In this document: piece by piece, positions 1 through 5,714 of the stretch
Layout of the letters: every line of letters starts with the position of its first letter
Position numbering within the stretch: the stretch's first letter is position 1
From: Parvularculaceae bacterium UBA4496
GTDB taxonomy: Bacteria > Pseudomonadota > Alphaproteobacteria > Caulobacterales > Parvularculaceae
DNA length: 7,816 nt
Reading direction: 5' to 3'
Assembly (NCBI GenBank): GCA_002388885.1
Contig: DGNI01000186.1
Coordinates: forward strand, 1,916 to 9,731
Position numbers and translations under genes: made by a program
Notes under the pieces: model-generated
The model's database searches: none
What the model was told of the DNA's origin: nothing
What the model saw: the letters and a program-made list of their open reading frames with translations, nothing else

Positions 1-98
1 GCCGCCATGGTGACGGTGAACCGCCAGATCTGAAGATGCGGTGATAATGGACGCTGCGGCGTCGCGCTTTGAGGGGCGCCGGGTGCGCTGTTAGCCAT
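1..98 (-). CDS. sdhC: Succinate dehydrogenase cytochrome b556 subunit, N-terminal fragment (partial, runs off the left edge)
   Basis: Reading the minus strand from the ATG at 98-96 gives 32 codons with no stop, beginning MANSAPGAP and containing RPLSPHLQIWRFTVTM at about residues 16-31. The block RPLSPHLQ-[IVW]-[YW]-R is the hallmark of the SdhC N-terminus, just before the first membrane helix and its quinone-site region. SdhC is a haem-b membrane anchor of complex II (succinate:quinone oxidoreductase) in the inner membrane. The rest of the protein, and probably sdhD, sdhA and sdhB, should lie to the left. The ATG fits the usual SdhC length before the motif, and a weak GGGG (104-107) lies 5 nt upstream. 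In the opposite direction the same bases read as a possible gene end (TGA at 31-33), but the SdhC match is far more specific. Identity rests on one motif in a short fragment, but that motif is distinctive. Confidence 0.88.
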   Translation of the reverse strand, partial: MANSAPGAPQSATPQRPLSPHLQIWRFTVTMA

Positions 99-138
99 GA
101 AAACCCCGTGAATTTGAGGCGTGGAGCGAGTTTTGGCG

Positions 139-166
139 AACATAGGCCGCCCGGAATCCAAGTCAA
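139..166 (-). promoter_or_regulatory. Candidate promoter of the sdhC operon
   Basis: On the minus strand TTGACT (166-161) and TATGTT (144-139) are separated by 16 bp. Written as TTGAC and CTATGT this is close to the alphaproteobacterial housekeeping pattern TTGAC-N17-CTATAT. Transcription would begin near 131-133, leaving a leader of about 35 nt before the sdhC ATG. This is a match by eye; nothing in the sequence proves activity. Confidence 0.5.
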
Positions 167-201
167 CGCGACAGATGACGCCTCGCGGTCGTGTGGTTTC
201 C

Positions 202-215
202 GCGCCCCCGGGCGC
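202..215. repeat. GC-rich inverted repeat in the sdhC / YbjN-like intergenic region
   Basis: GCGCCC-CC-GGGCGC is a perfect 6-bp inverted repeat with a 2-bp centre. It lies between two divergent genes, upstream of the putative sdhC promoter and about 70 bp ahead of the YbjN-like start. No T-run follows on either strand, so it does not look like a terminator. It could be a protein-binding site or a chance GC palindrome. Confidence 0.25.
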
Positions 216-284
216 CATTGCCAAGGCCCCGCCTTATCGGCCATGCTGTCAGCGTAACAAGATGCGTATCAAAGGGGTTCGGGG

Positions 285-788
285 ATGAAGCATACTCTCA
301 TGACGGGCATGGTTGCGGCCGCGCTGTTGACAGCGCCTGCGTCGGCGTCTGCGCAGATGCTGGACGGGGTGACGGCCAGCCAGCTTGAAAATGTCCTCAG
401 CGACGCAGGCCTCAGCCCCAGCATGATGAGCGATGCGCAGACCGGCGCGCCGGTCGCTACCGGCAAGGCCGGGCAGTTCGACTTTTATGTGCGAGCGCTT
501 TCGTGTTCCGGCTCGCCTTCGGCCTGCGAGACACTAGTCTTTTTTGCAAACTTTGAGCTTGGCCGCGCGGTGACGGCGTCGGATTACAGAATCGTCAATG
601 GCTTCAATGACAGCCAGGTCTTCGGTCGCGCTTATGTTCTCGATGGCACAAATGAAGTCGGCGTCGATTATGTGATCGAACTCAATGGCGGCGTCAGCGA
701 AGACCATCTGTCGCAAAACATCAGCCGTTGGGCCGATGTGATCTCGACGTTTGTTTCGAAGTTTCAGGAAGGCGAGCCGACGAGTTAG
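285..788 (+). CDS. Secreted YbjN-like protein (hypothetical)
   Basis: The product has 167 residues with a clear Sec signal peptide: MKHTLMTG, a hydrophobic core at about residues 7-17, then ASA-Q with probable cleavage after residue 23. The mature part resembles the YbjN fold: an amphipathic stretch MLDGVTASQLENVLSDAGL, a strand region with two cysteines (C74 and C81, a plausible disulfide), then FFANFEL, VNGFNDSQVFGRAYV and a C-terminal helix around GGVSEDHLSQNISRW. YbjN proteins relate to the type III secretion chaperone-like fold; the role of periplasmic members is not established, so no function is assigned. The start has an AAAGGGG ribosome-binding site (271-277) 7 nt upstream. It is divergent from sdhC and ends inside the last codons of the opposing 152-residue gene (4-bp overlap). 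The gene call is firm; the family call is from pattern memory. Confidence 0.85.
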   Translation: MKHTLMTGMVAAALLTAPASASAQMLDGVTASQLENVLSDAGLSPSMMSDAQTGAPVATGKAGQFDFYVRALSCSGSPSACETLVFFANFELGRAVTASDYRIVNGFNDSQVFGRAYVLDGTNEVGVDYVIELNGGVSEDHLSQNISRWADVISTFVSKFQEGEPTS

Positions 789-1243
789 GCGAGATAAGGC
801 GCGCAAGTTTCGCCGCTGGCTTCGGCGGACATAAACTTCGATCCGTCCGTATGGAAATACCGGATTCTCAGTTTGAAACCAGTTTCGGTGAGCAGCTTGC
901 GCTCGGTGAGCGAGCACGCTGTTTTCAGGATGACCTTGCGGAATTTTTCGACTTCGCCCGACGGGATATTGTGAAAGTTCGGATCCTTAAGCTGCACGCT
1001 GATGCTGACGAGATCATATTCAGCCTCGACATGGACGCCCGAAATTTCCGCCCGCTGGCCGGCGGTCAGGCGAAAACCGCGTGAAAAGTTTTTTGCTTTG
1101 CGTTCGAGGTATGCCTGCTTCTGGTCCATGGTCGCGGTCACGTAATCAAAACGCGGTCCGCTAAACGGCCCCCACAAGGCCATGGCGACGAAACCGCCAA
1201 TGCCAGCGATAATGGCGATAGCGATTTTTCCGACGCCATCCAT
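785..1243 (-). CDS. Hypothetical membrane-anchored protein, 152 residues
   Basis: I do not recognise the family. The product opens with MDGVGKIAIAIIAGIGGFVAMALW, one hydrophobic segment at residues 6-24 that should act as an uncleaved anchor, leaving about 125 polar residues probably outside the inner membrane. The soluble part has a charged stretch (residues 40-57), alternating strand-like segments (HVEAEYDLVSISVQL, FKLRIRYFHTDG) and two cysteines (C110, C147) that could pair in the periplasm. The start lies only 6 bp after the stop of the upstream 319-residue gene on the same strand, and no good ribosome-binding site precedes it, which suggests translational coupling. Its stop overlaps the convergent YbjN-like gene by 4 bp. 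The coding call rests on the membrane anchor, the operon-like spacing and the uninterrupted frame. Confidence 0.75.
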   Translation of the reverse strand: MDGVGKIAIAIIAGIGGFVAMALWGPFSGPRFDYVTATMDQKQAYLERKAKNFSRGFRLTAGQRAEISGVHVEAEYDLVSISVQLKDPNFHNIPSGEVEKFRKVILKTACSLTERKLLTETGFKLRIRYFHTDGSKFMSAEASGETCAPYLA

Positions 1244-1249
1244 GACGCG

Positions 1250-2209
1250 TTAGGCGGCGCGGCCTAGAAGCGCCTTGAGCCCTTCCGGCAGGTCTTTTTC
1301 AAGATCGCGCATGCGTTCGATCAGGCGGCGCTCATTGAGATCGAAACCGCCGTCACGGCCGATGCGTGCGGCCAGCCAGTCGGCTTCGCTTTCCGTCACT
1401 TTCGCCGCCATAGCGGCATCGCTGTCGCGTTTTTCATTGTGCTCGGCGTAAGCGGATTTTTGCGAATAAGCGTCCTTGACCGCGCCGATACCGCCCGAAA
1501 CCATACGCTTGAAAAACCCGCCTACATTGACCGAATGATCCTTCGCCCAGGCGTTGCGGCGGAAGGCTTCTTCGCGGCTCGGCGCTTTATAACCGAGATG
1601 CGCCATCAGATGATTGATGACGCCCTGCACGAAAAGCTCCGTCCACGCCGGATTGTTTGCGGCGTTTTCGGTCGCGTCGTTGATGTCGAACAATAGTTCC
1701 GCCTCGCGGCGCGTCACGGCGACATTGCCGTCGCCGCCGGAAGCGAAAAGATAGCGGCGGATCAGGACGGCGTCCTGTTTGGAAACGACAGCCCCGTCTT
1801 CCTTGCCGAGAATATAAGCTTTGATCTGTTCACCGACGAAATCGGCCATTTCCGGCGGCGTCTGCTCCGCCGTTTCCATAAGTTTGACCATCAGCGCGAT
1901 TTCAAGCGGGTTGGCGTGAGCATCACGCGTTACGCGCGCTTTCAGGGACTGGAATTCATTGGGCGTCAGGTACCCTTGCGGCTCTTCCTCACGAAGGTAA
2001 AAGTCCGCCGCGGCTTCTGCAAAAAACTGGAACCATTCCGCGTCGCCGTCCTGCGCGCGGTCGCCAAGGTCGAACAGGGCGTCGAGCTCTTCGTGCGAGA
2101 CGACGCCGTCGGCGAACACCGTGCGGCGCATGAAAAGAACTTCGTCAGCAGACACAAATCCATCTGCGCCGATGGCGGCGAGACGCGTTGCTAATGGCTG
2201 ATCGGACAT
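1250..2209 (-). CDS. Hypothetical protein of repeated acidic helical units (TerB/EF-hand-like motifs), 319 residues
   Basis: A soluble, acidic, mostly helical protein with no signal peptide or membrane segment. Two stretches align with each other: residues 16-72 (DGFVSADEVLFMRR ... FDLGDRAQD ... FYL) and 138-202 (DGAVVSKQDAVLIRR ... FDINDATEN ... HLM). Residues 79-134 and a half-unit near 274-302 (RDGGFDLNERRLIERM) look like further, more diverged copies. Each copy carries DG-x-[VF]-[SD]-x-x-E or similar, recalling the second half of an EF-hand loop or the acidic motif of TerB-like domains. The usual first two calcium-binding aspartates are missing, so calcium binding is doubtful. I chose the ATG at 2209 because GGGAG (2223-2219) lies 9 nt upstream; an in-frame ATG at 2248 lacks such a site. 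It is followed 6 bp later by the 152-residue membrane-anchored gene, a likely partner. Function unknown. Confidence 0.85.
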   Translation of the reverse strand: MSDQPLATRLAAIGADGFVSADEVLFMRRTVFADGVVSHEELDALFDLGDRAQDGDAEWFQFFAEAAADFYLREEEPQGYLTPNEFQSLKARVTRDAHANPLEIALMVKLMETAEQTPPEMADFVGEQIKAYILGKEDGAVVSKQDAVLIRRYLFASGGDGNVAVTRREAELLFDINDATENAANNPAWTELFVQGVINHLMAHLGYKAPSREEAFRRNAWAKDHSVNVGGFFKRMVSGGIGAVKDAYSQKSAYAEHNEKRDSDAAMAAKVTESEADWLAARIGRDGGFDLNERRLIERMRDLEKDLPEGLKALLGRAA

Positions 2210-2218
2210 CGTCAGGAG

Positions 2219-2223
2219 CTCCC
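2219..2223 (-). promoter_or_regulatory. Ribosome-binding site that decides the start of the 319-residue gene
   Basis: GGGAG on the minus strand, 9 nt ahead of the ATG at 2209. The alternative ATG at 2248 is preceded by an AT-rich stretch ending in TTCGGCC with no purine-rich site, so the shorter protein is favoured. Confidence 0.6.
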
Positions 2224-2320
2224 GGATCGCTGGAATGCCCCGGATCATGGCCGAATGAAGTTAAAATGACGGAAAGGAAATTGCGCAGGATGCTTCGATT
2301 AAGAGTTTGGTAACCAGCCT

Positions 2321-3337
2321 CTAGCGAGGTAAAACGCCGGAGCAAAGAAAGACGGCTGCGGTGACAAAAGCGGCGAGCCACAGTGTCTGCAATACAAGCG
2401 CTGCAACCGGTTTCGGGCCCACTTCGAACAGGCTCTTGAGCGAGGTTTTGACGCCCAGCGCCGACACCGCGACCACCAGGCAAAACAGCGATACTCCCGA
2501 GACATTCTCCCGCAGGGCGTCAGGTATGACGCCAAAGCTGTTTATCGTCATGAGGGCGGCGAAGCCGAGAAGGAAGATCGGAAAAGCCCGTCCGGTCGCC
2601 TCCGAACCCGCGGTTTTGCGTGCGAACAGCATGGCGATAATGAACACCGCGGGCGCCAGCAGCGTCACACGCATCAGCTTAACGACCGCTGCGACCGCGC
2701 CGGCGTCATCCGAAACGATGTAACCGGCGCCAATAACCTGCGCGACGTCGTGGATCGTCGCCCCCAGAAAGATGCCTGCCTGCATTTCGCTGAAACCGAA
2801 GAGATGGGTCAGCGAAGGGTAGACGACCATGGCGATGGTCGACAGCGTCGTGACGCCGACGACAGTCAAGATCAGGTTGCGTTCGCTTTCTTTCGTTTGC
2901 GGCAGCACCGATGAAATCGCCATGGCCGCCGAAGCGCCGCAAATGGCAACTGCGCCAGCCGACAGGGTTGAATGGGCATTCGTCAGACCGTTCGCCCTGC
3001 CGATCGCCCAGCCCACGCCGATCGTCGTGGCGACGCCGAGGATCACCAGCAACGCCGTCGCCCAACCAAGTGCGGCGATTTCCGAAAATGTAACCGAGGC
3101 GCCAAGCAGGACAACGCCGAGCTGCAACACCCTTTTAGATGCGAACTGAATGCCGGGTGCGGATTTCGGATCCTCGCTCAGGAAGTTGAACGCAATCCCG
3201 AACAGAATGGCGTAAAGCATCACCGGTCCGCCATAACGCGATGCAATGAACATCGAGGCGAGCGCAACCGTCGCCGCGATCAAAAGCCCAGGCGCAAGGG
3301 TGCGCGCCCTTATATGAAACTGGCGAAGCTGCGTCAT
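2321..3337 (-). CDS. yeiH: YeiH/UPF0324 family inner-membrane protein, putative anion (sulfate/sulfite) exporter
   Basis: The 338-residue product is a polytopic inner-membrane protein with about ten hydrophobic segments, the usual length for the family. Two family signatures are clear: LSAGAVAICGASAAMA at 125-140, matching the conserved ICGxSA block, and GATIHDVAQVIGAG at 192-205, matching the conserved T-x-HD-x-AQ-V block. Others are FGIAFNF near 46-52 and KRVLQLGVVLLGA at 68-80. The family is annotated as putative sulfate exporters, mostly by inference from links with sulfur metabolism; substrate and direction here are unproven. The gene starts 18 bp after the DUF6356-like gene on the same strand and probably shares its mRNA; its own ribosome-binding site is poor. 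In many bacteria yeiH is divergent from a LysR-type regulator; here the divergent regulator, one gene further up, is Lrp/AsnC-type. Confidence 0.92.
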   Translation of the reverse strand: MTQLRQFHIRARTLAPGLLIAATVALASMFIASRYGGPVMLYAILFGIAFNFLSEDPKSAPGIQFASKRVLQLGVVLLGASVTFSEIAALGWATALLVILGVATTIGVGWAIGRANGLTNAHSTLSAGAVAICGASAAMAISSVLPQTKESERNLILTVVGVTTLSTIAMVVYPSLTHLFGFSEMQAGIFLGATIHDVAQVIGAGYIVSDDAGAVAAVVKLMRVTLLAPAVFIIAMLFARKTAGSEATGRAFPIFLLGFAALMTINSFGVIPDALRENVSGVSLFCLVVAVSALGVKTSLKSLFEVGPKPVAALVLQTLWLAAFVTAAVFLCSGVLPR

Positions 3338-3355
3338 GGTGCGGTTTTGCAGGAT

Positions 3356-3628
3356 TTATTCGGCGGCGCGAAGGCTTTTCCGCGCTGGCGCCACAGACGG
3401 CATCGTCTCGGCGCATTCCCGGCGGTCGCGATGGGTCACCATTCGGTGATGCAATTCCTCGATGCACTTGCGGCCGGTGCATTTGAACAGAAAGGGGAAA
3501 ATCCCGTGCAATAGGCAGGCGAAGCCGGCGATGATCATTTTACCGCCAAATCCGAACGCCATGCCCATGTGCTGACCATAGCTCTCGCCGACGCTTGCCG
3601 GATGTTCGGTAAAGGCGCGCTTGATCAT
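3356..3628 (-). CDS. DUF6356-like small membrane protein
   Basis: A 90-residue protein beginning MIKRAFTEHPASVGESYGQH, followed by a glycine-rich hydrophobic segment at about 22-48 (GFGGKMIIAGFACLLHGIFPFLF) and TGRKCIEELHHRMVTHR. This matches my memory of the DUF6356 family: an HPASVGE-[ST]-Y start, one or two short membrane segments with HG-x-FPF, then a TGS/TGR and a histidine-rich ELHxRM motif. The function is unknown. The tail beyond about residue 68 (RDRRECAETMPSV ...) is low in pattern and may be lineage-specific. AAGGGGA ends 11 nt before the ATG, a usable though distant ribosome-binding site. It is the first gene of a probable two-gene unit with yeiH and faces the Lrp-type regulator across an AT-rich gap. 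Confidence 0.82.
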   Translation of the reverse strand: MIKRAFTEHPASVGESYGQHMGMAFGFGGKMIIAGFACLLHGIFPFLFKCTGRKCIEELHHRMVTHRDRRECAETMPSVAPARKSLRAAE

Positions 3629-3683
3629 GGCTGCGGAAGTCCCCTTCGATGATTCTCAATGGCCTCAGCTTACGCTGGCAGGG

Positions 3684-3762
3684 ATGAAAAATTTTTCTAT
3701 TTAATAAAGTAGAAAAACTATTAGTTGAAAAAATATTCTAATAATGGCATAAATTCTAGAAT
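3684..3762. promoter_or_regulatory. AT-rich, palindrome-dense divergent control region (candidate Lrp-type operator)
   Basis: This stretch is far richer in A and T than the genes around it. It holds four short symmetric elements in under 80 bp: GAAAAATTTTTC (3686-3697, perfect), TAG-N5-CTA (3710-3720), TATTAG-N13-CTAATA (3719-3724 and 3738-3743) and ATTCTAGAAT (3753-3762, perfect, covering the first bases of the regulator's ATG). Lrp/AsnC octamers bind several weakly conserved AT-rich palindromes and commonly control their own gene and a divergent neighbour. The layout fits that habit; binding is inferred. Confidence 0.55.
3725..3753 (+). promoter_or_regulatory. Weak candidate promoter of the Lrp-type gene
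   Basis: TTGAAA (3725-3730) and CATAAA (3748-3753) are separated by 17 bp, 5/6 and 4/6 matches to the general sigma70 pattern. If used, transcription would start at or next to the ATG at 3761, giving a leaderless or nearly leaderless mRNA. That agrees with the lack of a clear ribosome-binding site there. In a region this AT-rich such matches arise easily by chance. Confidence 0.25.
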
Positions 3763-4219
3763 GGATAGTATTGATAAAGCGATAATCGGAGTTTTGCAAC
3801 GCGATTCGGGGACGCCTGTTAGTGAAATCGCCGAATCGGTGGGGCTCTCCCAGACGCCGTGCTGGCGGCGAATCAAGAAGCTGGAGGAAGACGGCGTCAT
3901 CCGCCGGCGGGTGGCGCTGGCTGAACCGCAGGCGCTCAATCTCAGGTTGACCGCCTTCGTCATGGTCAAGACCGCCCAGCATAACGAAGCGTGGCTCAAA
4001 AAATTCGCTGAAGCGGTCCGGCGCATCCCCGAAGTAATTGAACTGCACCGGATGAGCGGCGAGACGGATTATCTCATGAAAGTCGTCTGCCCGGACATGG
4101 AGCGTTTCGACAAGGTTTATAAGAAGCTCATCGCCGCCGCCGACTTTTCAGACGTTCGGTCGAGCTTTTCCATGGAGACGTTGAAGTCGACAACGGAGCT
4201 GCCGCTCGATTACGCGTGA
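3761..4219 (+). CDS. Lrp/AsnC family transcriptional regulator
   Basis: A 152-residue protein of normal length for the family. It begins MDSIDKAIIGVLQRD, the usual 'D-x-x-D-x-x-I-x-x-x-L' opening, followed by a helix-turn-helix at about 19-41 (PVSEIAESVGLSQTPCWRRI) and the linker LEEDGVIRR. Residues 60-140 form the RAM/ligand-binding domain (LRLTAFVMVKT ... RIPEVIELHRMSGETDYLMKV), with the conserved G-x-x-D-[YF]-L-[ML] turn where amino-acid effectors bind in relatives. I take ATG 3761 as start; a TTG at 3725 would add 12 asparagine- and serine-rich residues (MKKYSNNGINSR) not typical of the family. It is divergent from the DUF6356-yeiH pair, the likeliest target along with itself. Its end overlaps the convergent P450 by 10 bp. 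The effector cannot be told from sequence. Confidence 0.93.
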   Translation: MDSIDKAIIGVLQRDSGTPVSEIAESVGLSQTPCWRRIKKLEEDGVIRRRVALAEPQALNLRLTAFVMVKTAQHNEAWLKKFAEAVRRIPEVIELHRMSGETDYLMKVVCPDMERFDKVYKKLIAAADFSDVRSSFSMETLKSTTELPLDYA

Positions 4220-5643
4220 ACCGTTTCGCTCAAATCGAAAAAACGCATTATGTCGCCGGCGCAGGCGCTGCGTTCGTAGCAGGCGTCACGGGGGCTGAAG
4301 ATCATCGGCACGCCGTTTTTTGCTATGGTTGTTGCTGCATATCCGCGATCGATTTTTGTATTGGGCGCGAGGTCGAAACGGAACCTTTCAACAATCGTCG
4401 CCAGCGCGATTTTCAGGTTTGCGCTTGCAAACCAGATGCCCGGGCACCGGCGCGGGCCGGCGTTGAACGGAAGATATTCGTAGGCAGACGGTTTTATCGA
4501 CGCCCATCTTTCCGGCATAAAACGTCGCGGATGTTCGTAAACCGACTCCAGGCGATGCGTAAGATGCGGCGAGATGAATATCCGTGCGCCCCGATGGAGA
4601 GCGATATCGTCGATTTTGCAATCTTCCATCACTTCAAAACCGATCACCGGCACCGGCGTGACAAGACGCATGGTTTCCTTGACCGCGCCGTCGAGCAGCG
4701 GCAGCTTTTCAATCCCATCGGCGTCCAGCGACGACAGGGAGCCAGCGCCTTCCAGTTCGGCAATCAGCGCTTTCGTTGCCTCAGGGTGTTGCGTCAGTAA
4801 AAACAGCATCCATGACAGGGTGAGCGCGGTTGTTTCATAGGCCGCCATGGCGATGGCGGCGACATTGGCGGCGGCTTGCGTCAGCGAAACCGTCTCGCCG
4901 TTCGCAAGCGCGACATTGGCCGCCGCGGCGCGAACATTGTTGTGCGCAGGGCATCGCTGCTCTGCCGCCGTCCATTCCTTTGCGTAGGTTTCAAGCGCTT
5001 CGGCTGAACGCATCAGCTTTGCATAAGGCGTCAGGGGCGCATCCACGCGAAATGAAAGCGCGCCGCGCGACCAGCTGTTCTGATGAAATTCATCGACAAG
5101 CTCGCCGAATTCAAGGCTTTCGTCCGCTGAGTCTGAGCCGAACAAAAGCTCCAAAGCGAGCCGCTGCGTCAGGCGTCGAGCGAGGTGCGTAATTTCGACT
5201 GTTTCACCGATTGGCCACGCGCTCACTTCCTCCGCGGTAATCGCTTTTGCGCCATCAAAAAACGATCGCACCTGCGACTTGCCAGTCAGGGGTAAAATCG
5301 CGGCCAGGTGGGCGTCATGCTCTGCGCCGCGCATGCATAAGATATTGCGACGAAGATTTTGCAGCGGCGTGCCTTCTTTCCCGGGCGTCGGCCACGCGCC
5401 GGTAGGCCGGAAATGTTCCTGATTCAAAAGAATTTTCTTGTTGAACTCAGGGCCGACGAAAAGATAGCTTTGCGGAACGCCGGACGGTTTTAACAATGGC
5501 GCATTAAGCGCAATGACGGGCCCGTGACAGGCATACATTTTTTCAACGCAGCCGACCGGATCACCGTAAAAATCAGCGAAGGTCTTTAACGCAGTGACGC
5601 CTTTTAGCGTAACCATCTCAGGTGCTGATACGCCTTCGATCAT
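4210..5643 (-). CDS. Cytochrome P450
   Basis: The 477-residue product is a full-length P450 with no N-terminal membrane anchor, so probably soluble and cytoplasmic. Visible landmarks are the helix I motif AAYETT (267-272), the helix K motif ETMR (E323, R326), FMPERW (375-380), and the haem loop FNAGPRRCPG (393-402) with C400 as the thiolate ligand. It should catalyse NAD(P)H-dependent monooxygenation; substrate unknown. No ferredoxin or reductase is in the window, so electron partners come from elsewhere. The usual helix I glycine is alanine (A268), and around the helix C motif (GAEHDAHLAA, 106-115) the arginine normally near His+4 is absent. The C-terminus extends about 25 residues past the last strand with two cysteines (C455, C461). 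It lies 71 bp downstream of the amidohydrolase and may be co-transcribed with it. A hairpin covers the region of its ribosome-binding site. Confidence 0.95.
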   Translation of the reverse strand: MIEGVSAPEMVTLKGVTALKTFADFYGDPVGCVEKMYACHGPVIALNAPLLKPSGVPQSYLFVGPEFNKKILLNQEHFRPTGAWPTPGKEGTPLQNLRRNILCMRGAEHDAHLAAILPLTGKSQVRSFFDGAKAITAEEVSAWPIGETVEITHLARRLTQRLALELLFGSDSADESLEFGELVDEFHQNSWSRGALSFRVDAPLTPYAKLMRSAEALETYAKEWTAAEQRCPAHNNVRAAAANVALANGETVSLTQAAANVAAIAMAAYETTALTLSWMLFLLTQHPEATKALIAELEGAGSLSSLDADGIEKLPLLDGAVKETMRLVTPVPVIGFEVMEDCKIDDIALHRGARIFISPHLTHRLESVYEHPRRFMPERWASIKPSAYEYLPFNAGPRRCPGIWFASANLKIALATIVERFRFDLAPNTKIDRGYAATTIAKNGVPMIFSPRDACYERSACAGDIMRFFDLSETVHA

Positions 5644-5655
5644 GAGTCCCGGCCG

Positions 5656-5671
5656 CCTCTTTTTGAAGAGG
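5656..5671 (-). promoter_or_regulatory. Hairpin covering the probable ribosome-binding site of the P450 gene
   Basis: In the mRNA sense CCTCTT-CAAA-AAGAGG forms a 6-bp stem with a 4-nt loop. The 3' arm AAGAGG is the best purine-rich match ahead of the P450 ATG, ending 12 nt before it, so folding would hide it. Nearer the ATG only GGGA, 3 nt away, remains. Translational control is inferred. Confidence 0.35.
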
Positions 5672-5688
5672 TTTTGGATGAAATTCGG

Positions 5689-5707
5689 TTGCAGCCAACC
5701 GCTGCAA
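5689..5707 (-). repeat. Perfect inverted repeat between the amidohydrolase and P450 genes
   Basis: TTGCAGC-N5-GCTGCAA, a 7-bp perfect stem with a 5-nt loop, begins 8 bp after the amidohydrolase stop. On the minus strand it is followed by CCGAATTTC, not by a run of T, so it is a poor intrinsic terminator. It may instead be an attenuating or mRNA-protecting hairpin, or a protein-binding site. Confidence 0.4.
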
Positions 5708-5714
5708 ACTCCTG

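Noticed and set aside
1..33. Possible end of a plus-strand gene reading AAMVTVNRQI then TGA
   Set aside because: The opposite strand gives the specific SdhC N-terminal motif from an ATG, with a promoter behind it; the plus reading has no family support.
202..215. GC palindrome as a rho-independent terminator
   Set aside because: No T run follows on either strand and it lies between divergent genes, where no transcript is expected to end.
69..388. Small plus-strand open frames of 62 and 65 codons ahead of the YbjN-like gene
   Set aside because: No ribosome-binding site, proline/arginine-rich composition typical of chance frames in GC-rich DNA, and they overlap the sdhC promoter region or the YbjN-like gene.
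2210..2248. Longer start (ATG 2248) for the 319-residue repeat protein
   Set aside because: No ribosome-binding site before it, whereas GGGAG lies well spaced before ATG 2209.
2829..3514. Plus-strand frames opposite yeiH and the DUF6356-like gene
   Set aside because: Both minus-strand genes carry clear family motifs and membrane segments; the plus frames are arginine/proline-rich shadows.
3725..3760. TTG start adding 12 residues to the Lrp-type regulator
   Set aside because: The extra residues are low-complexity, unlike Lrp N-termini, and fall in the AT-rich control region; ATG 3761 gives the normal opening and length.
4216..4800. Plus-strand open frame of 194 codons
   Set aside because: It is the antisense of the P450 gene, rich in R, H and C with no recognisable fold, while the P450 motifs on the other strand are complete.
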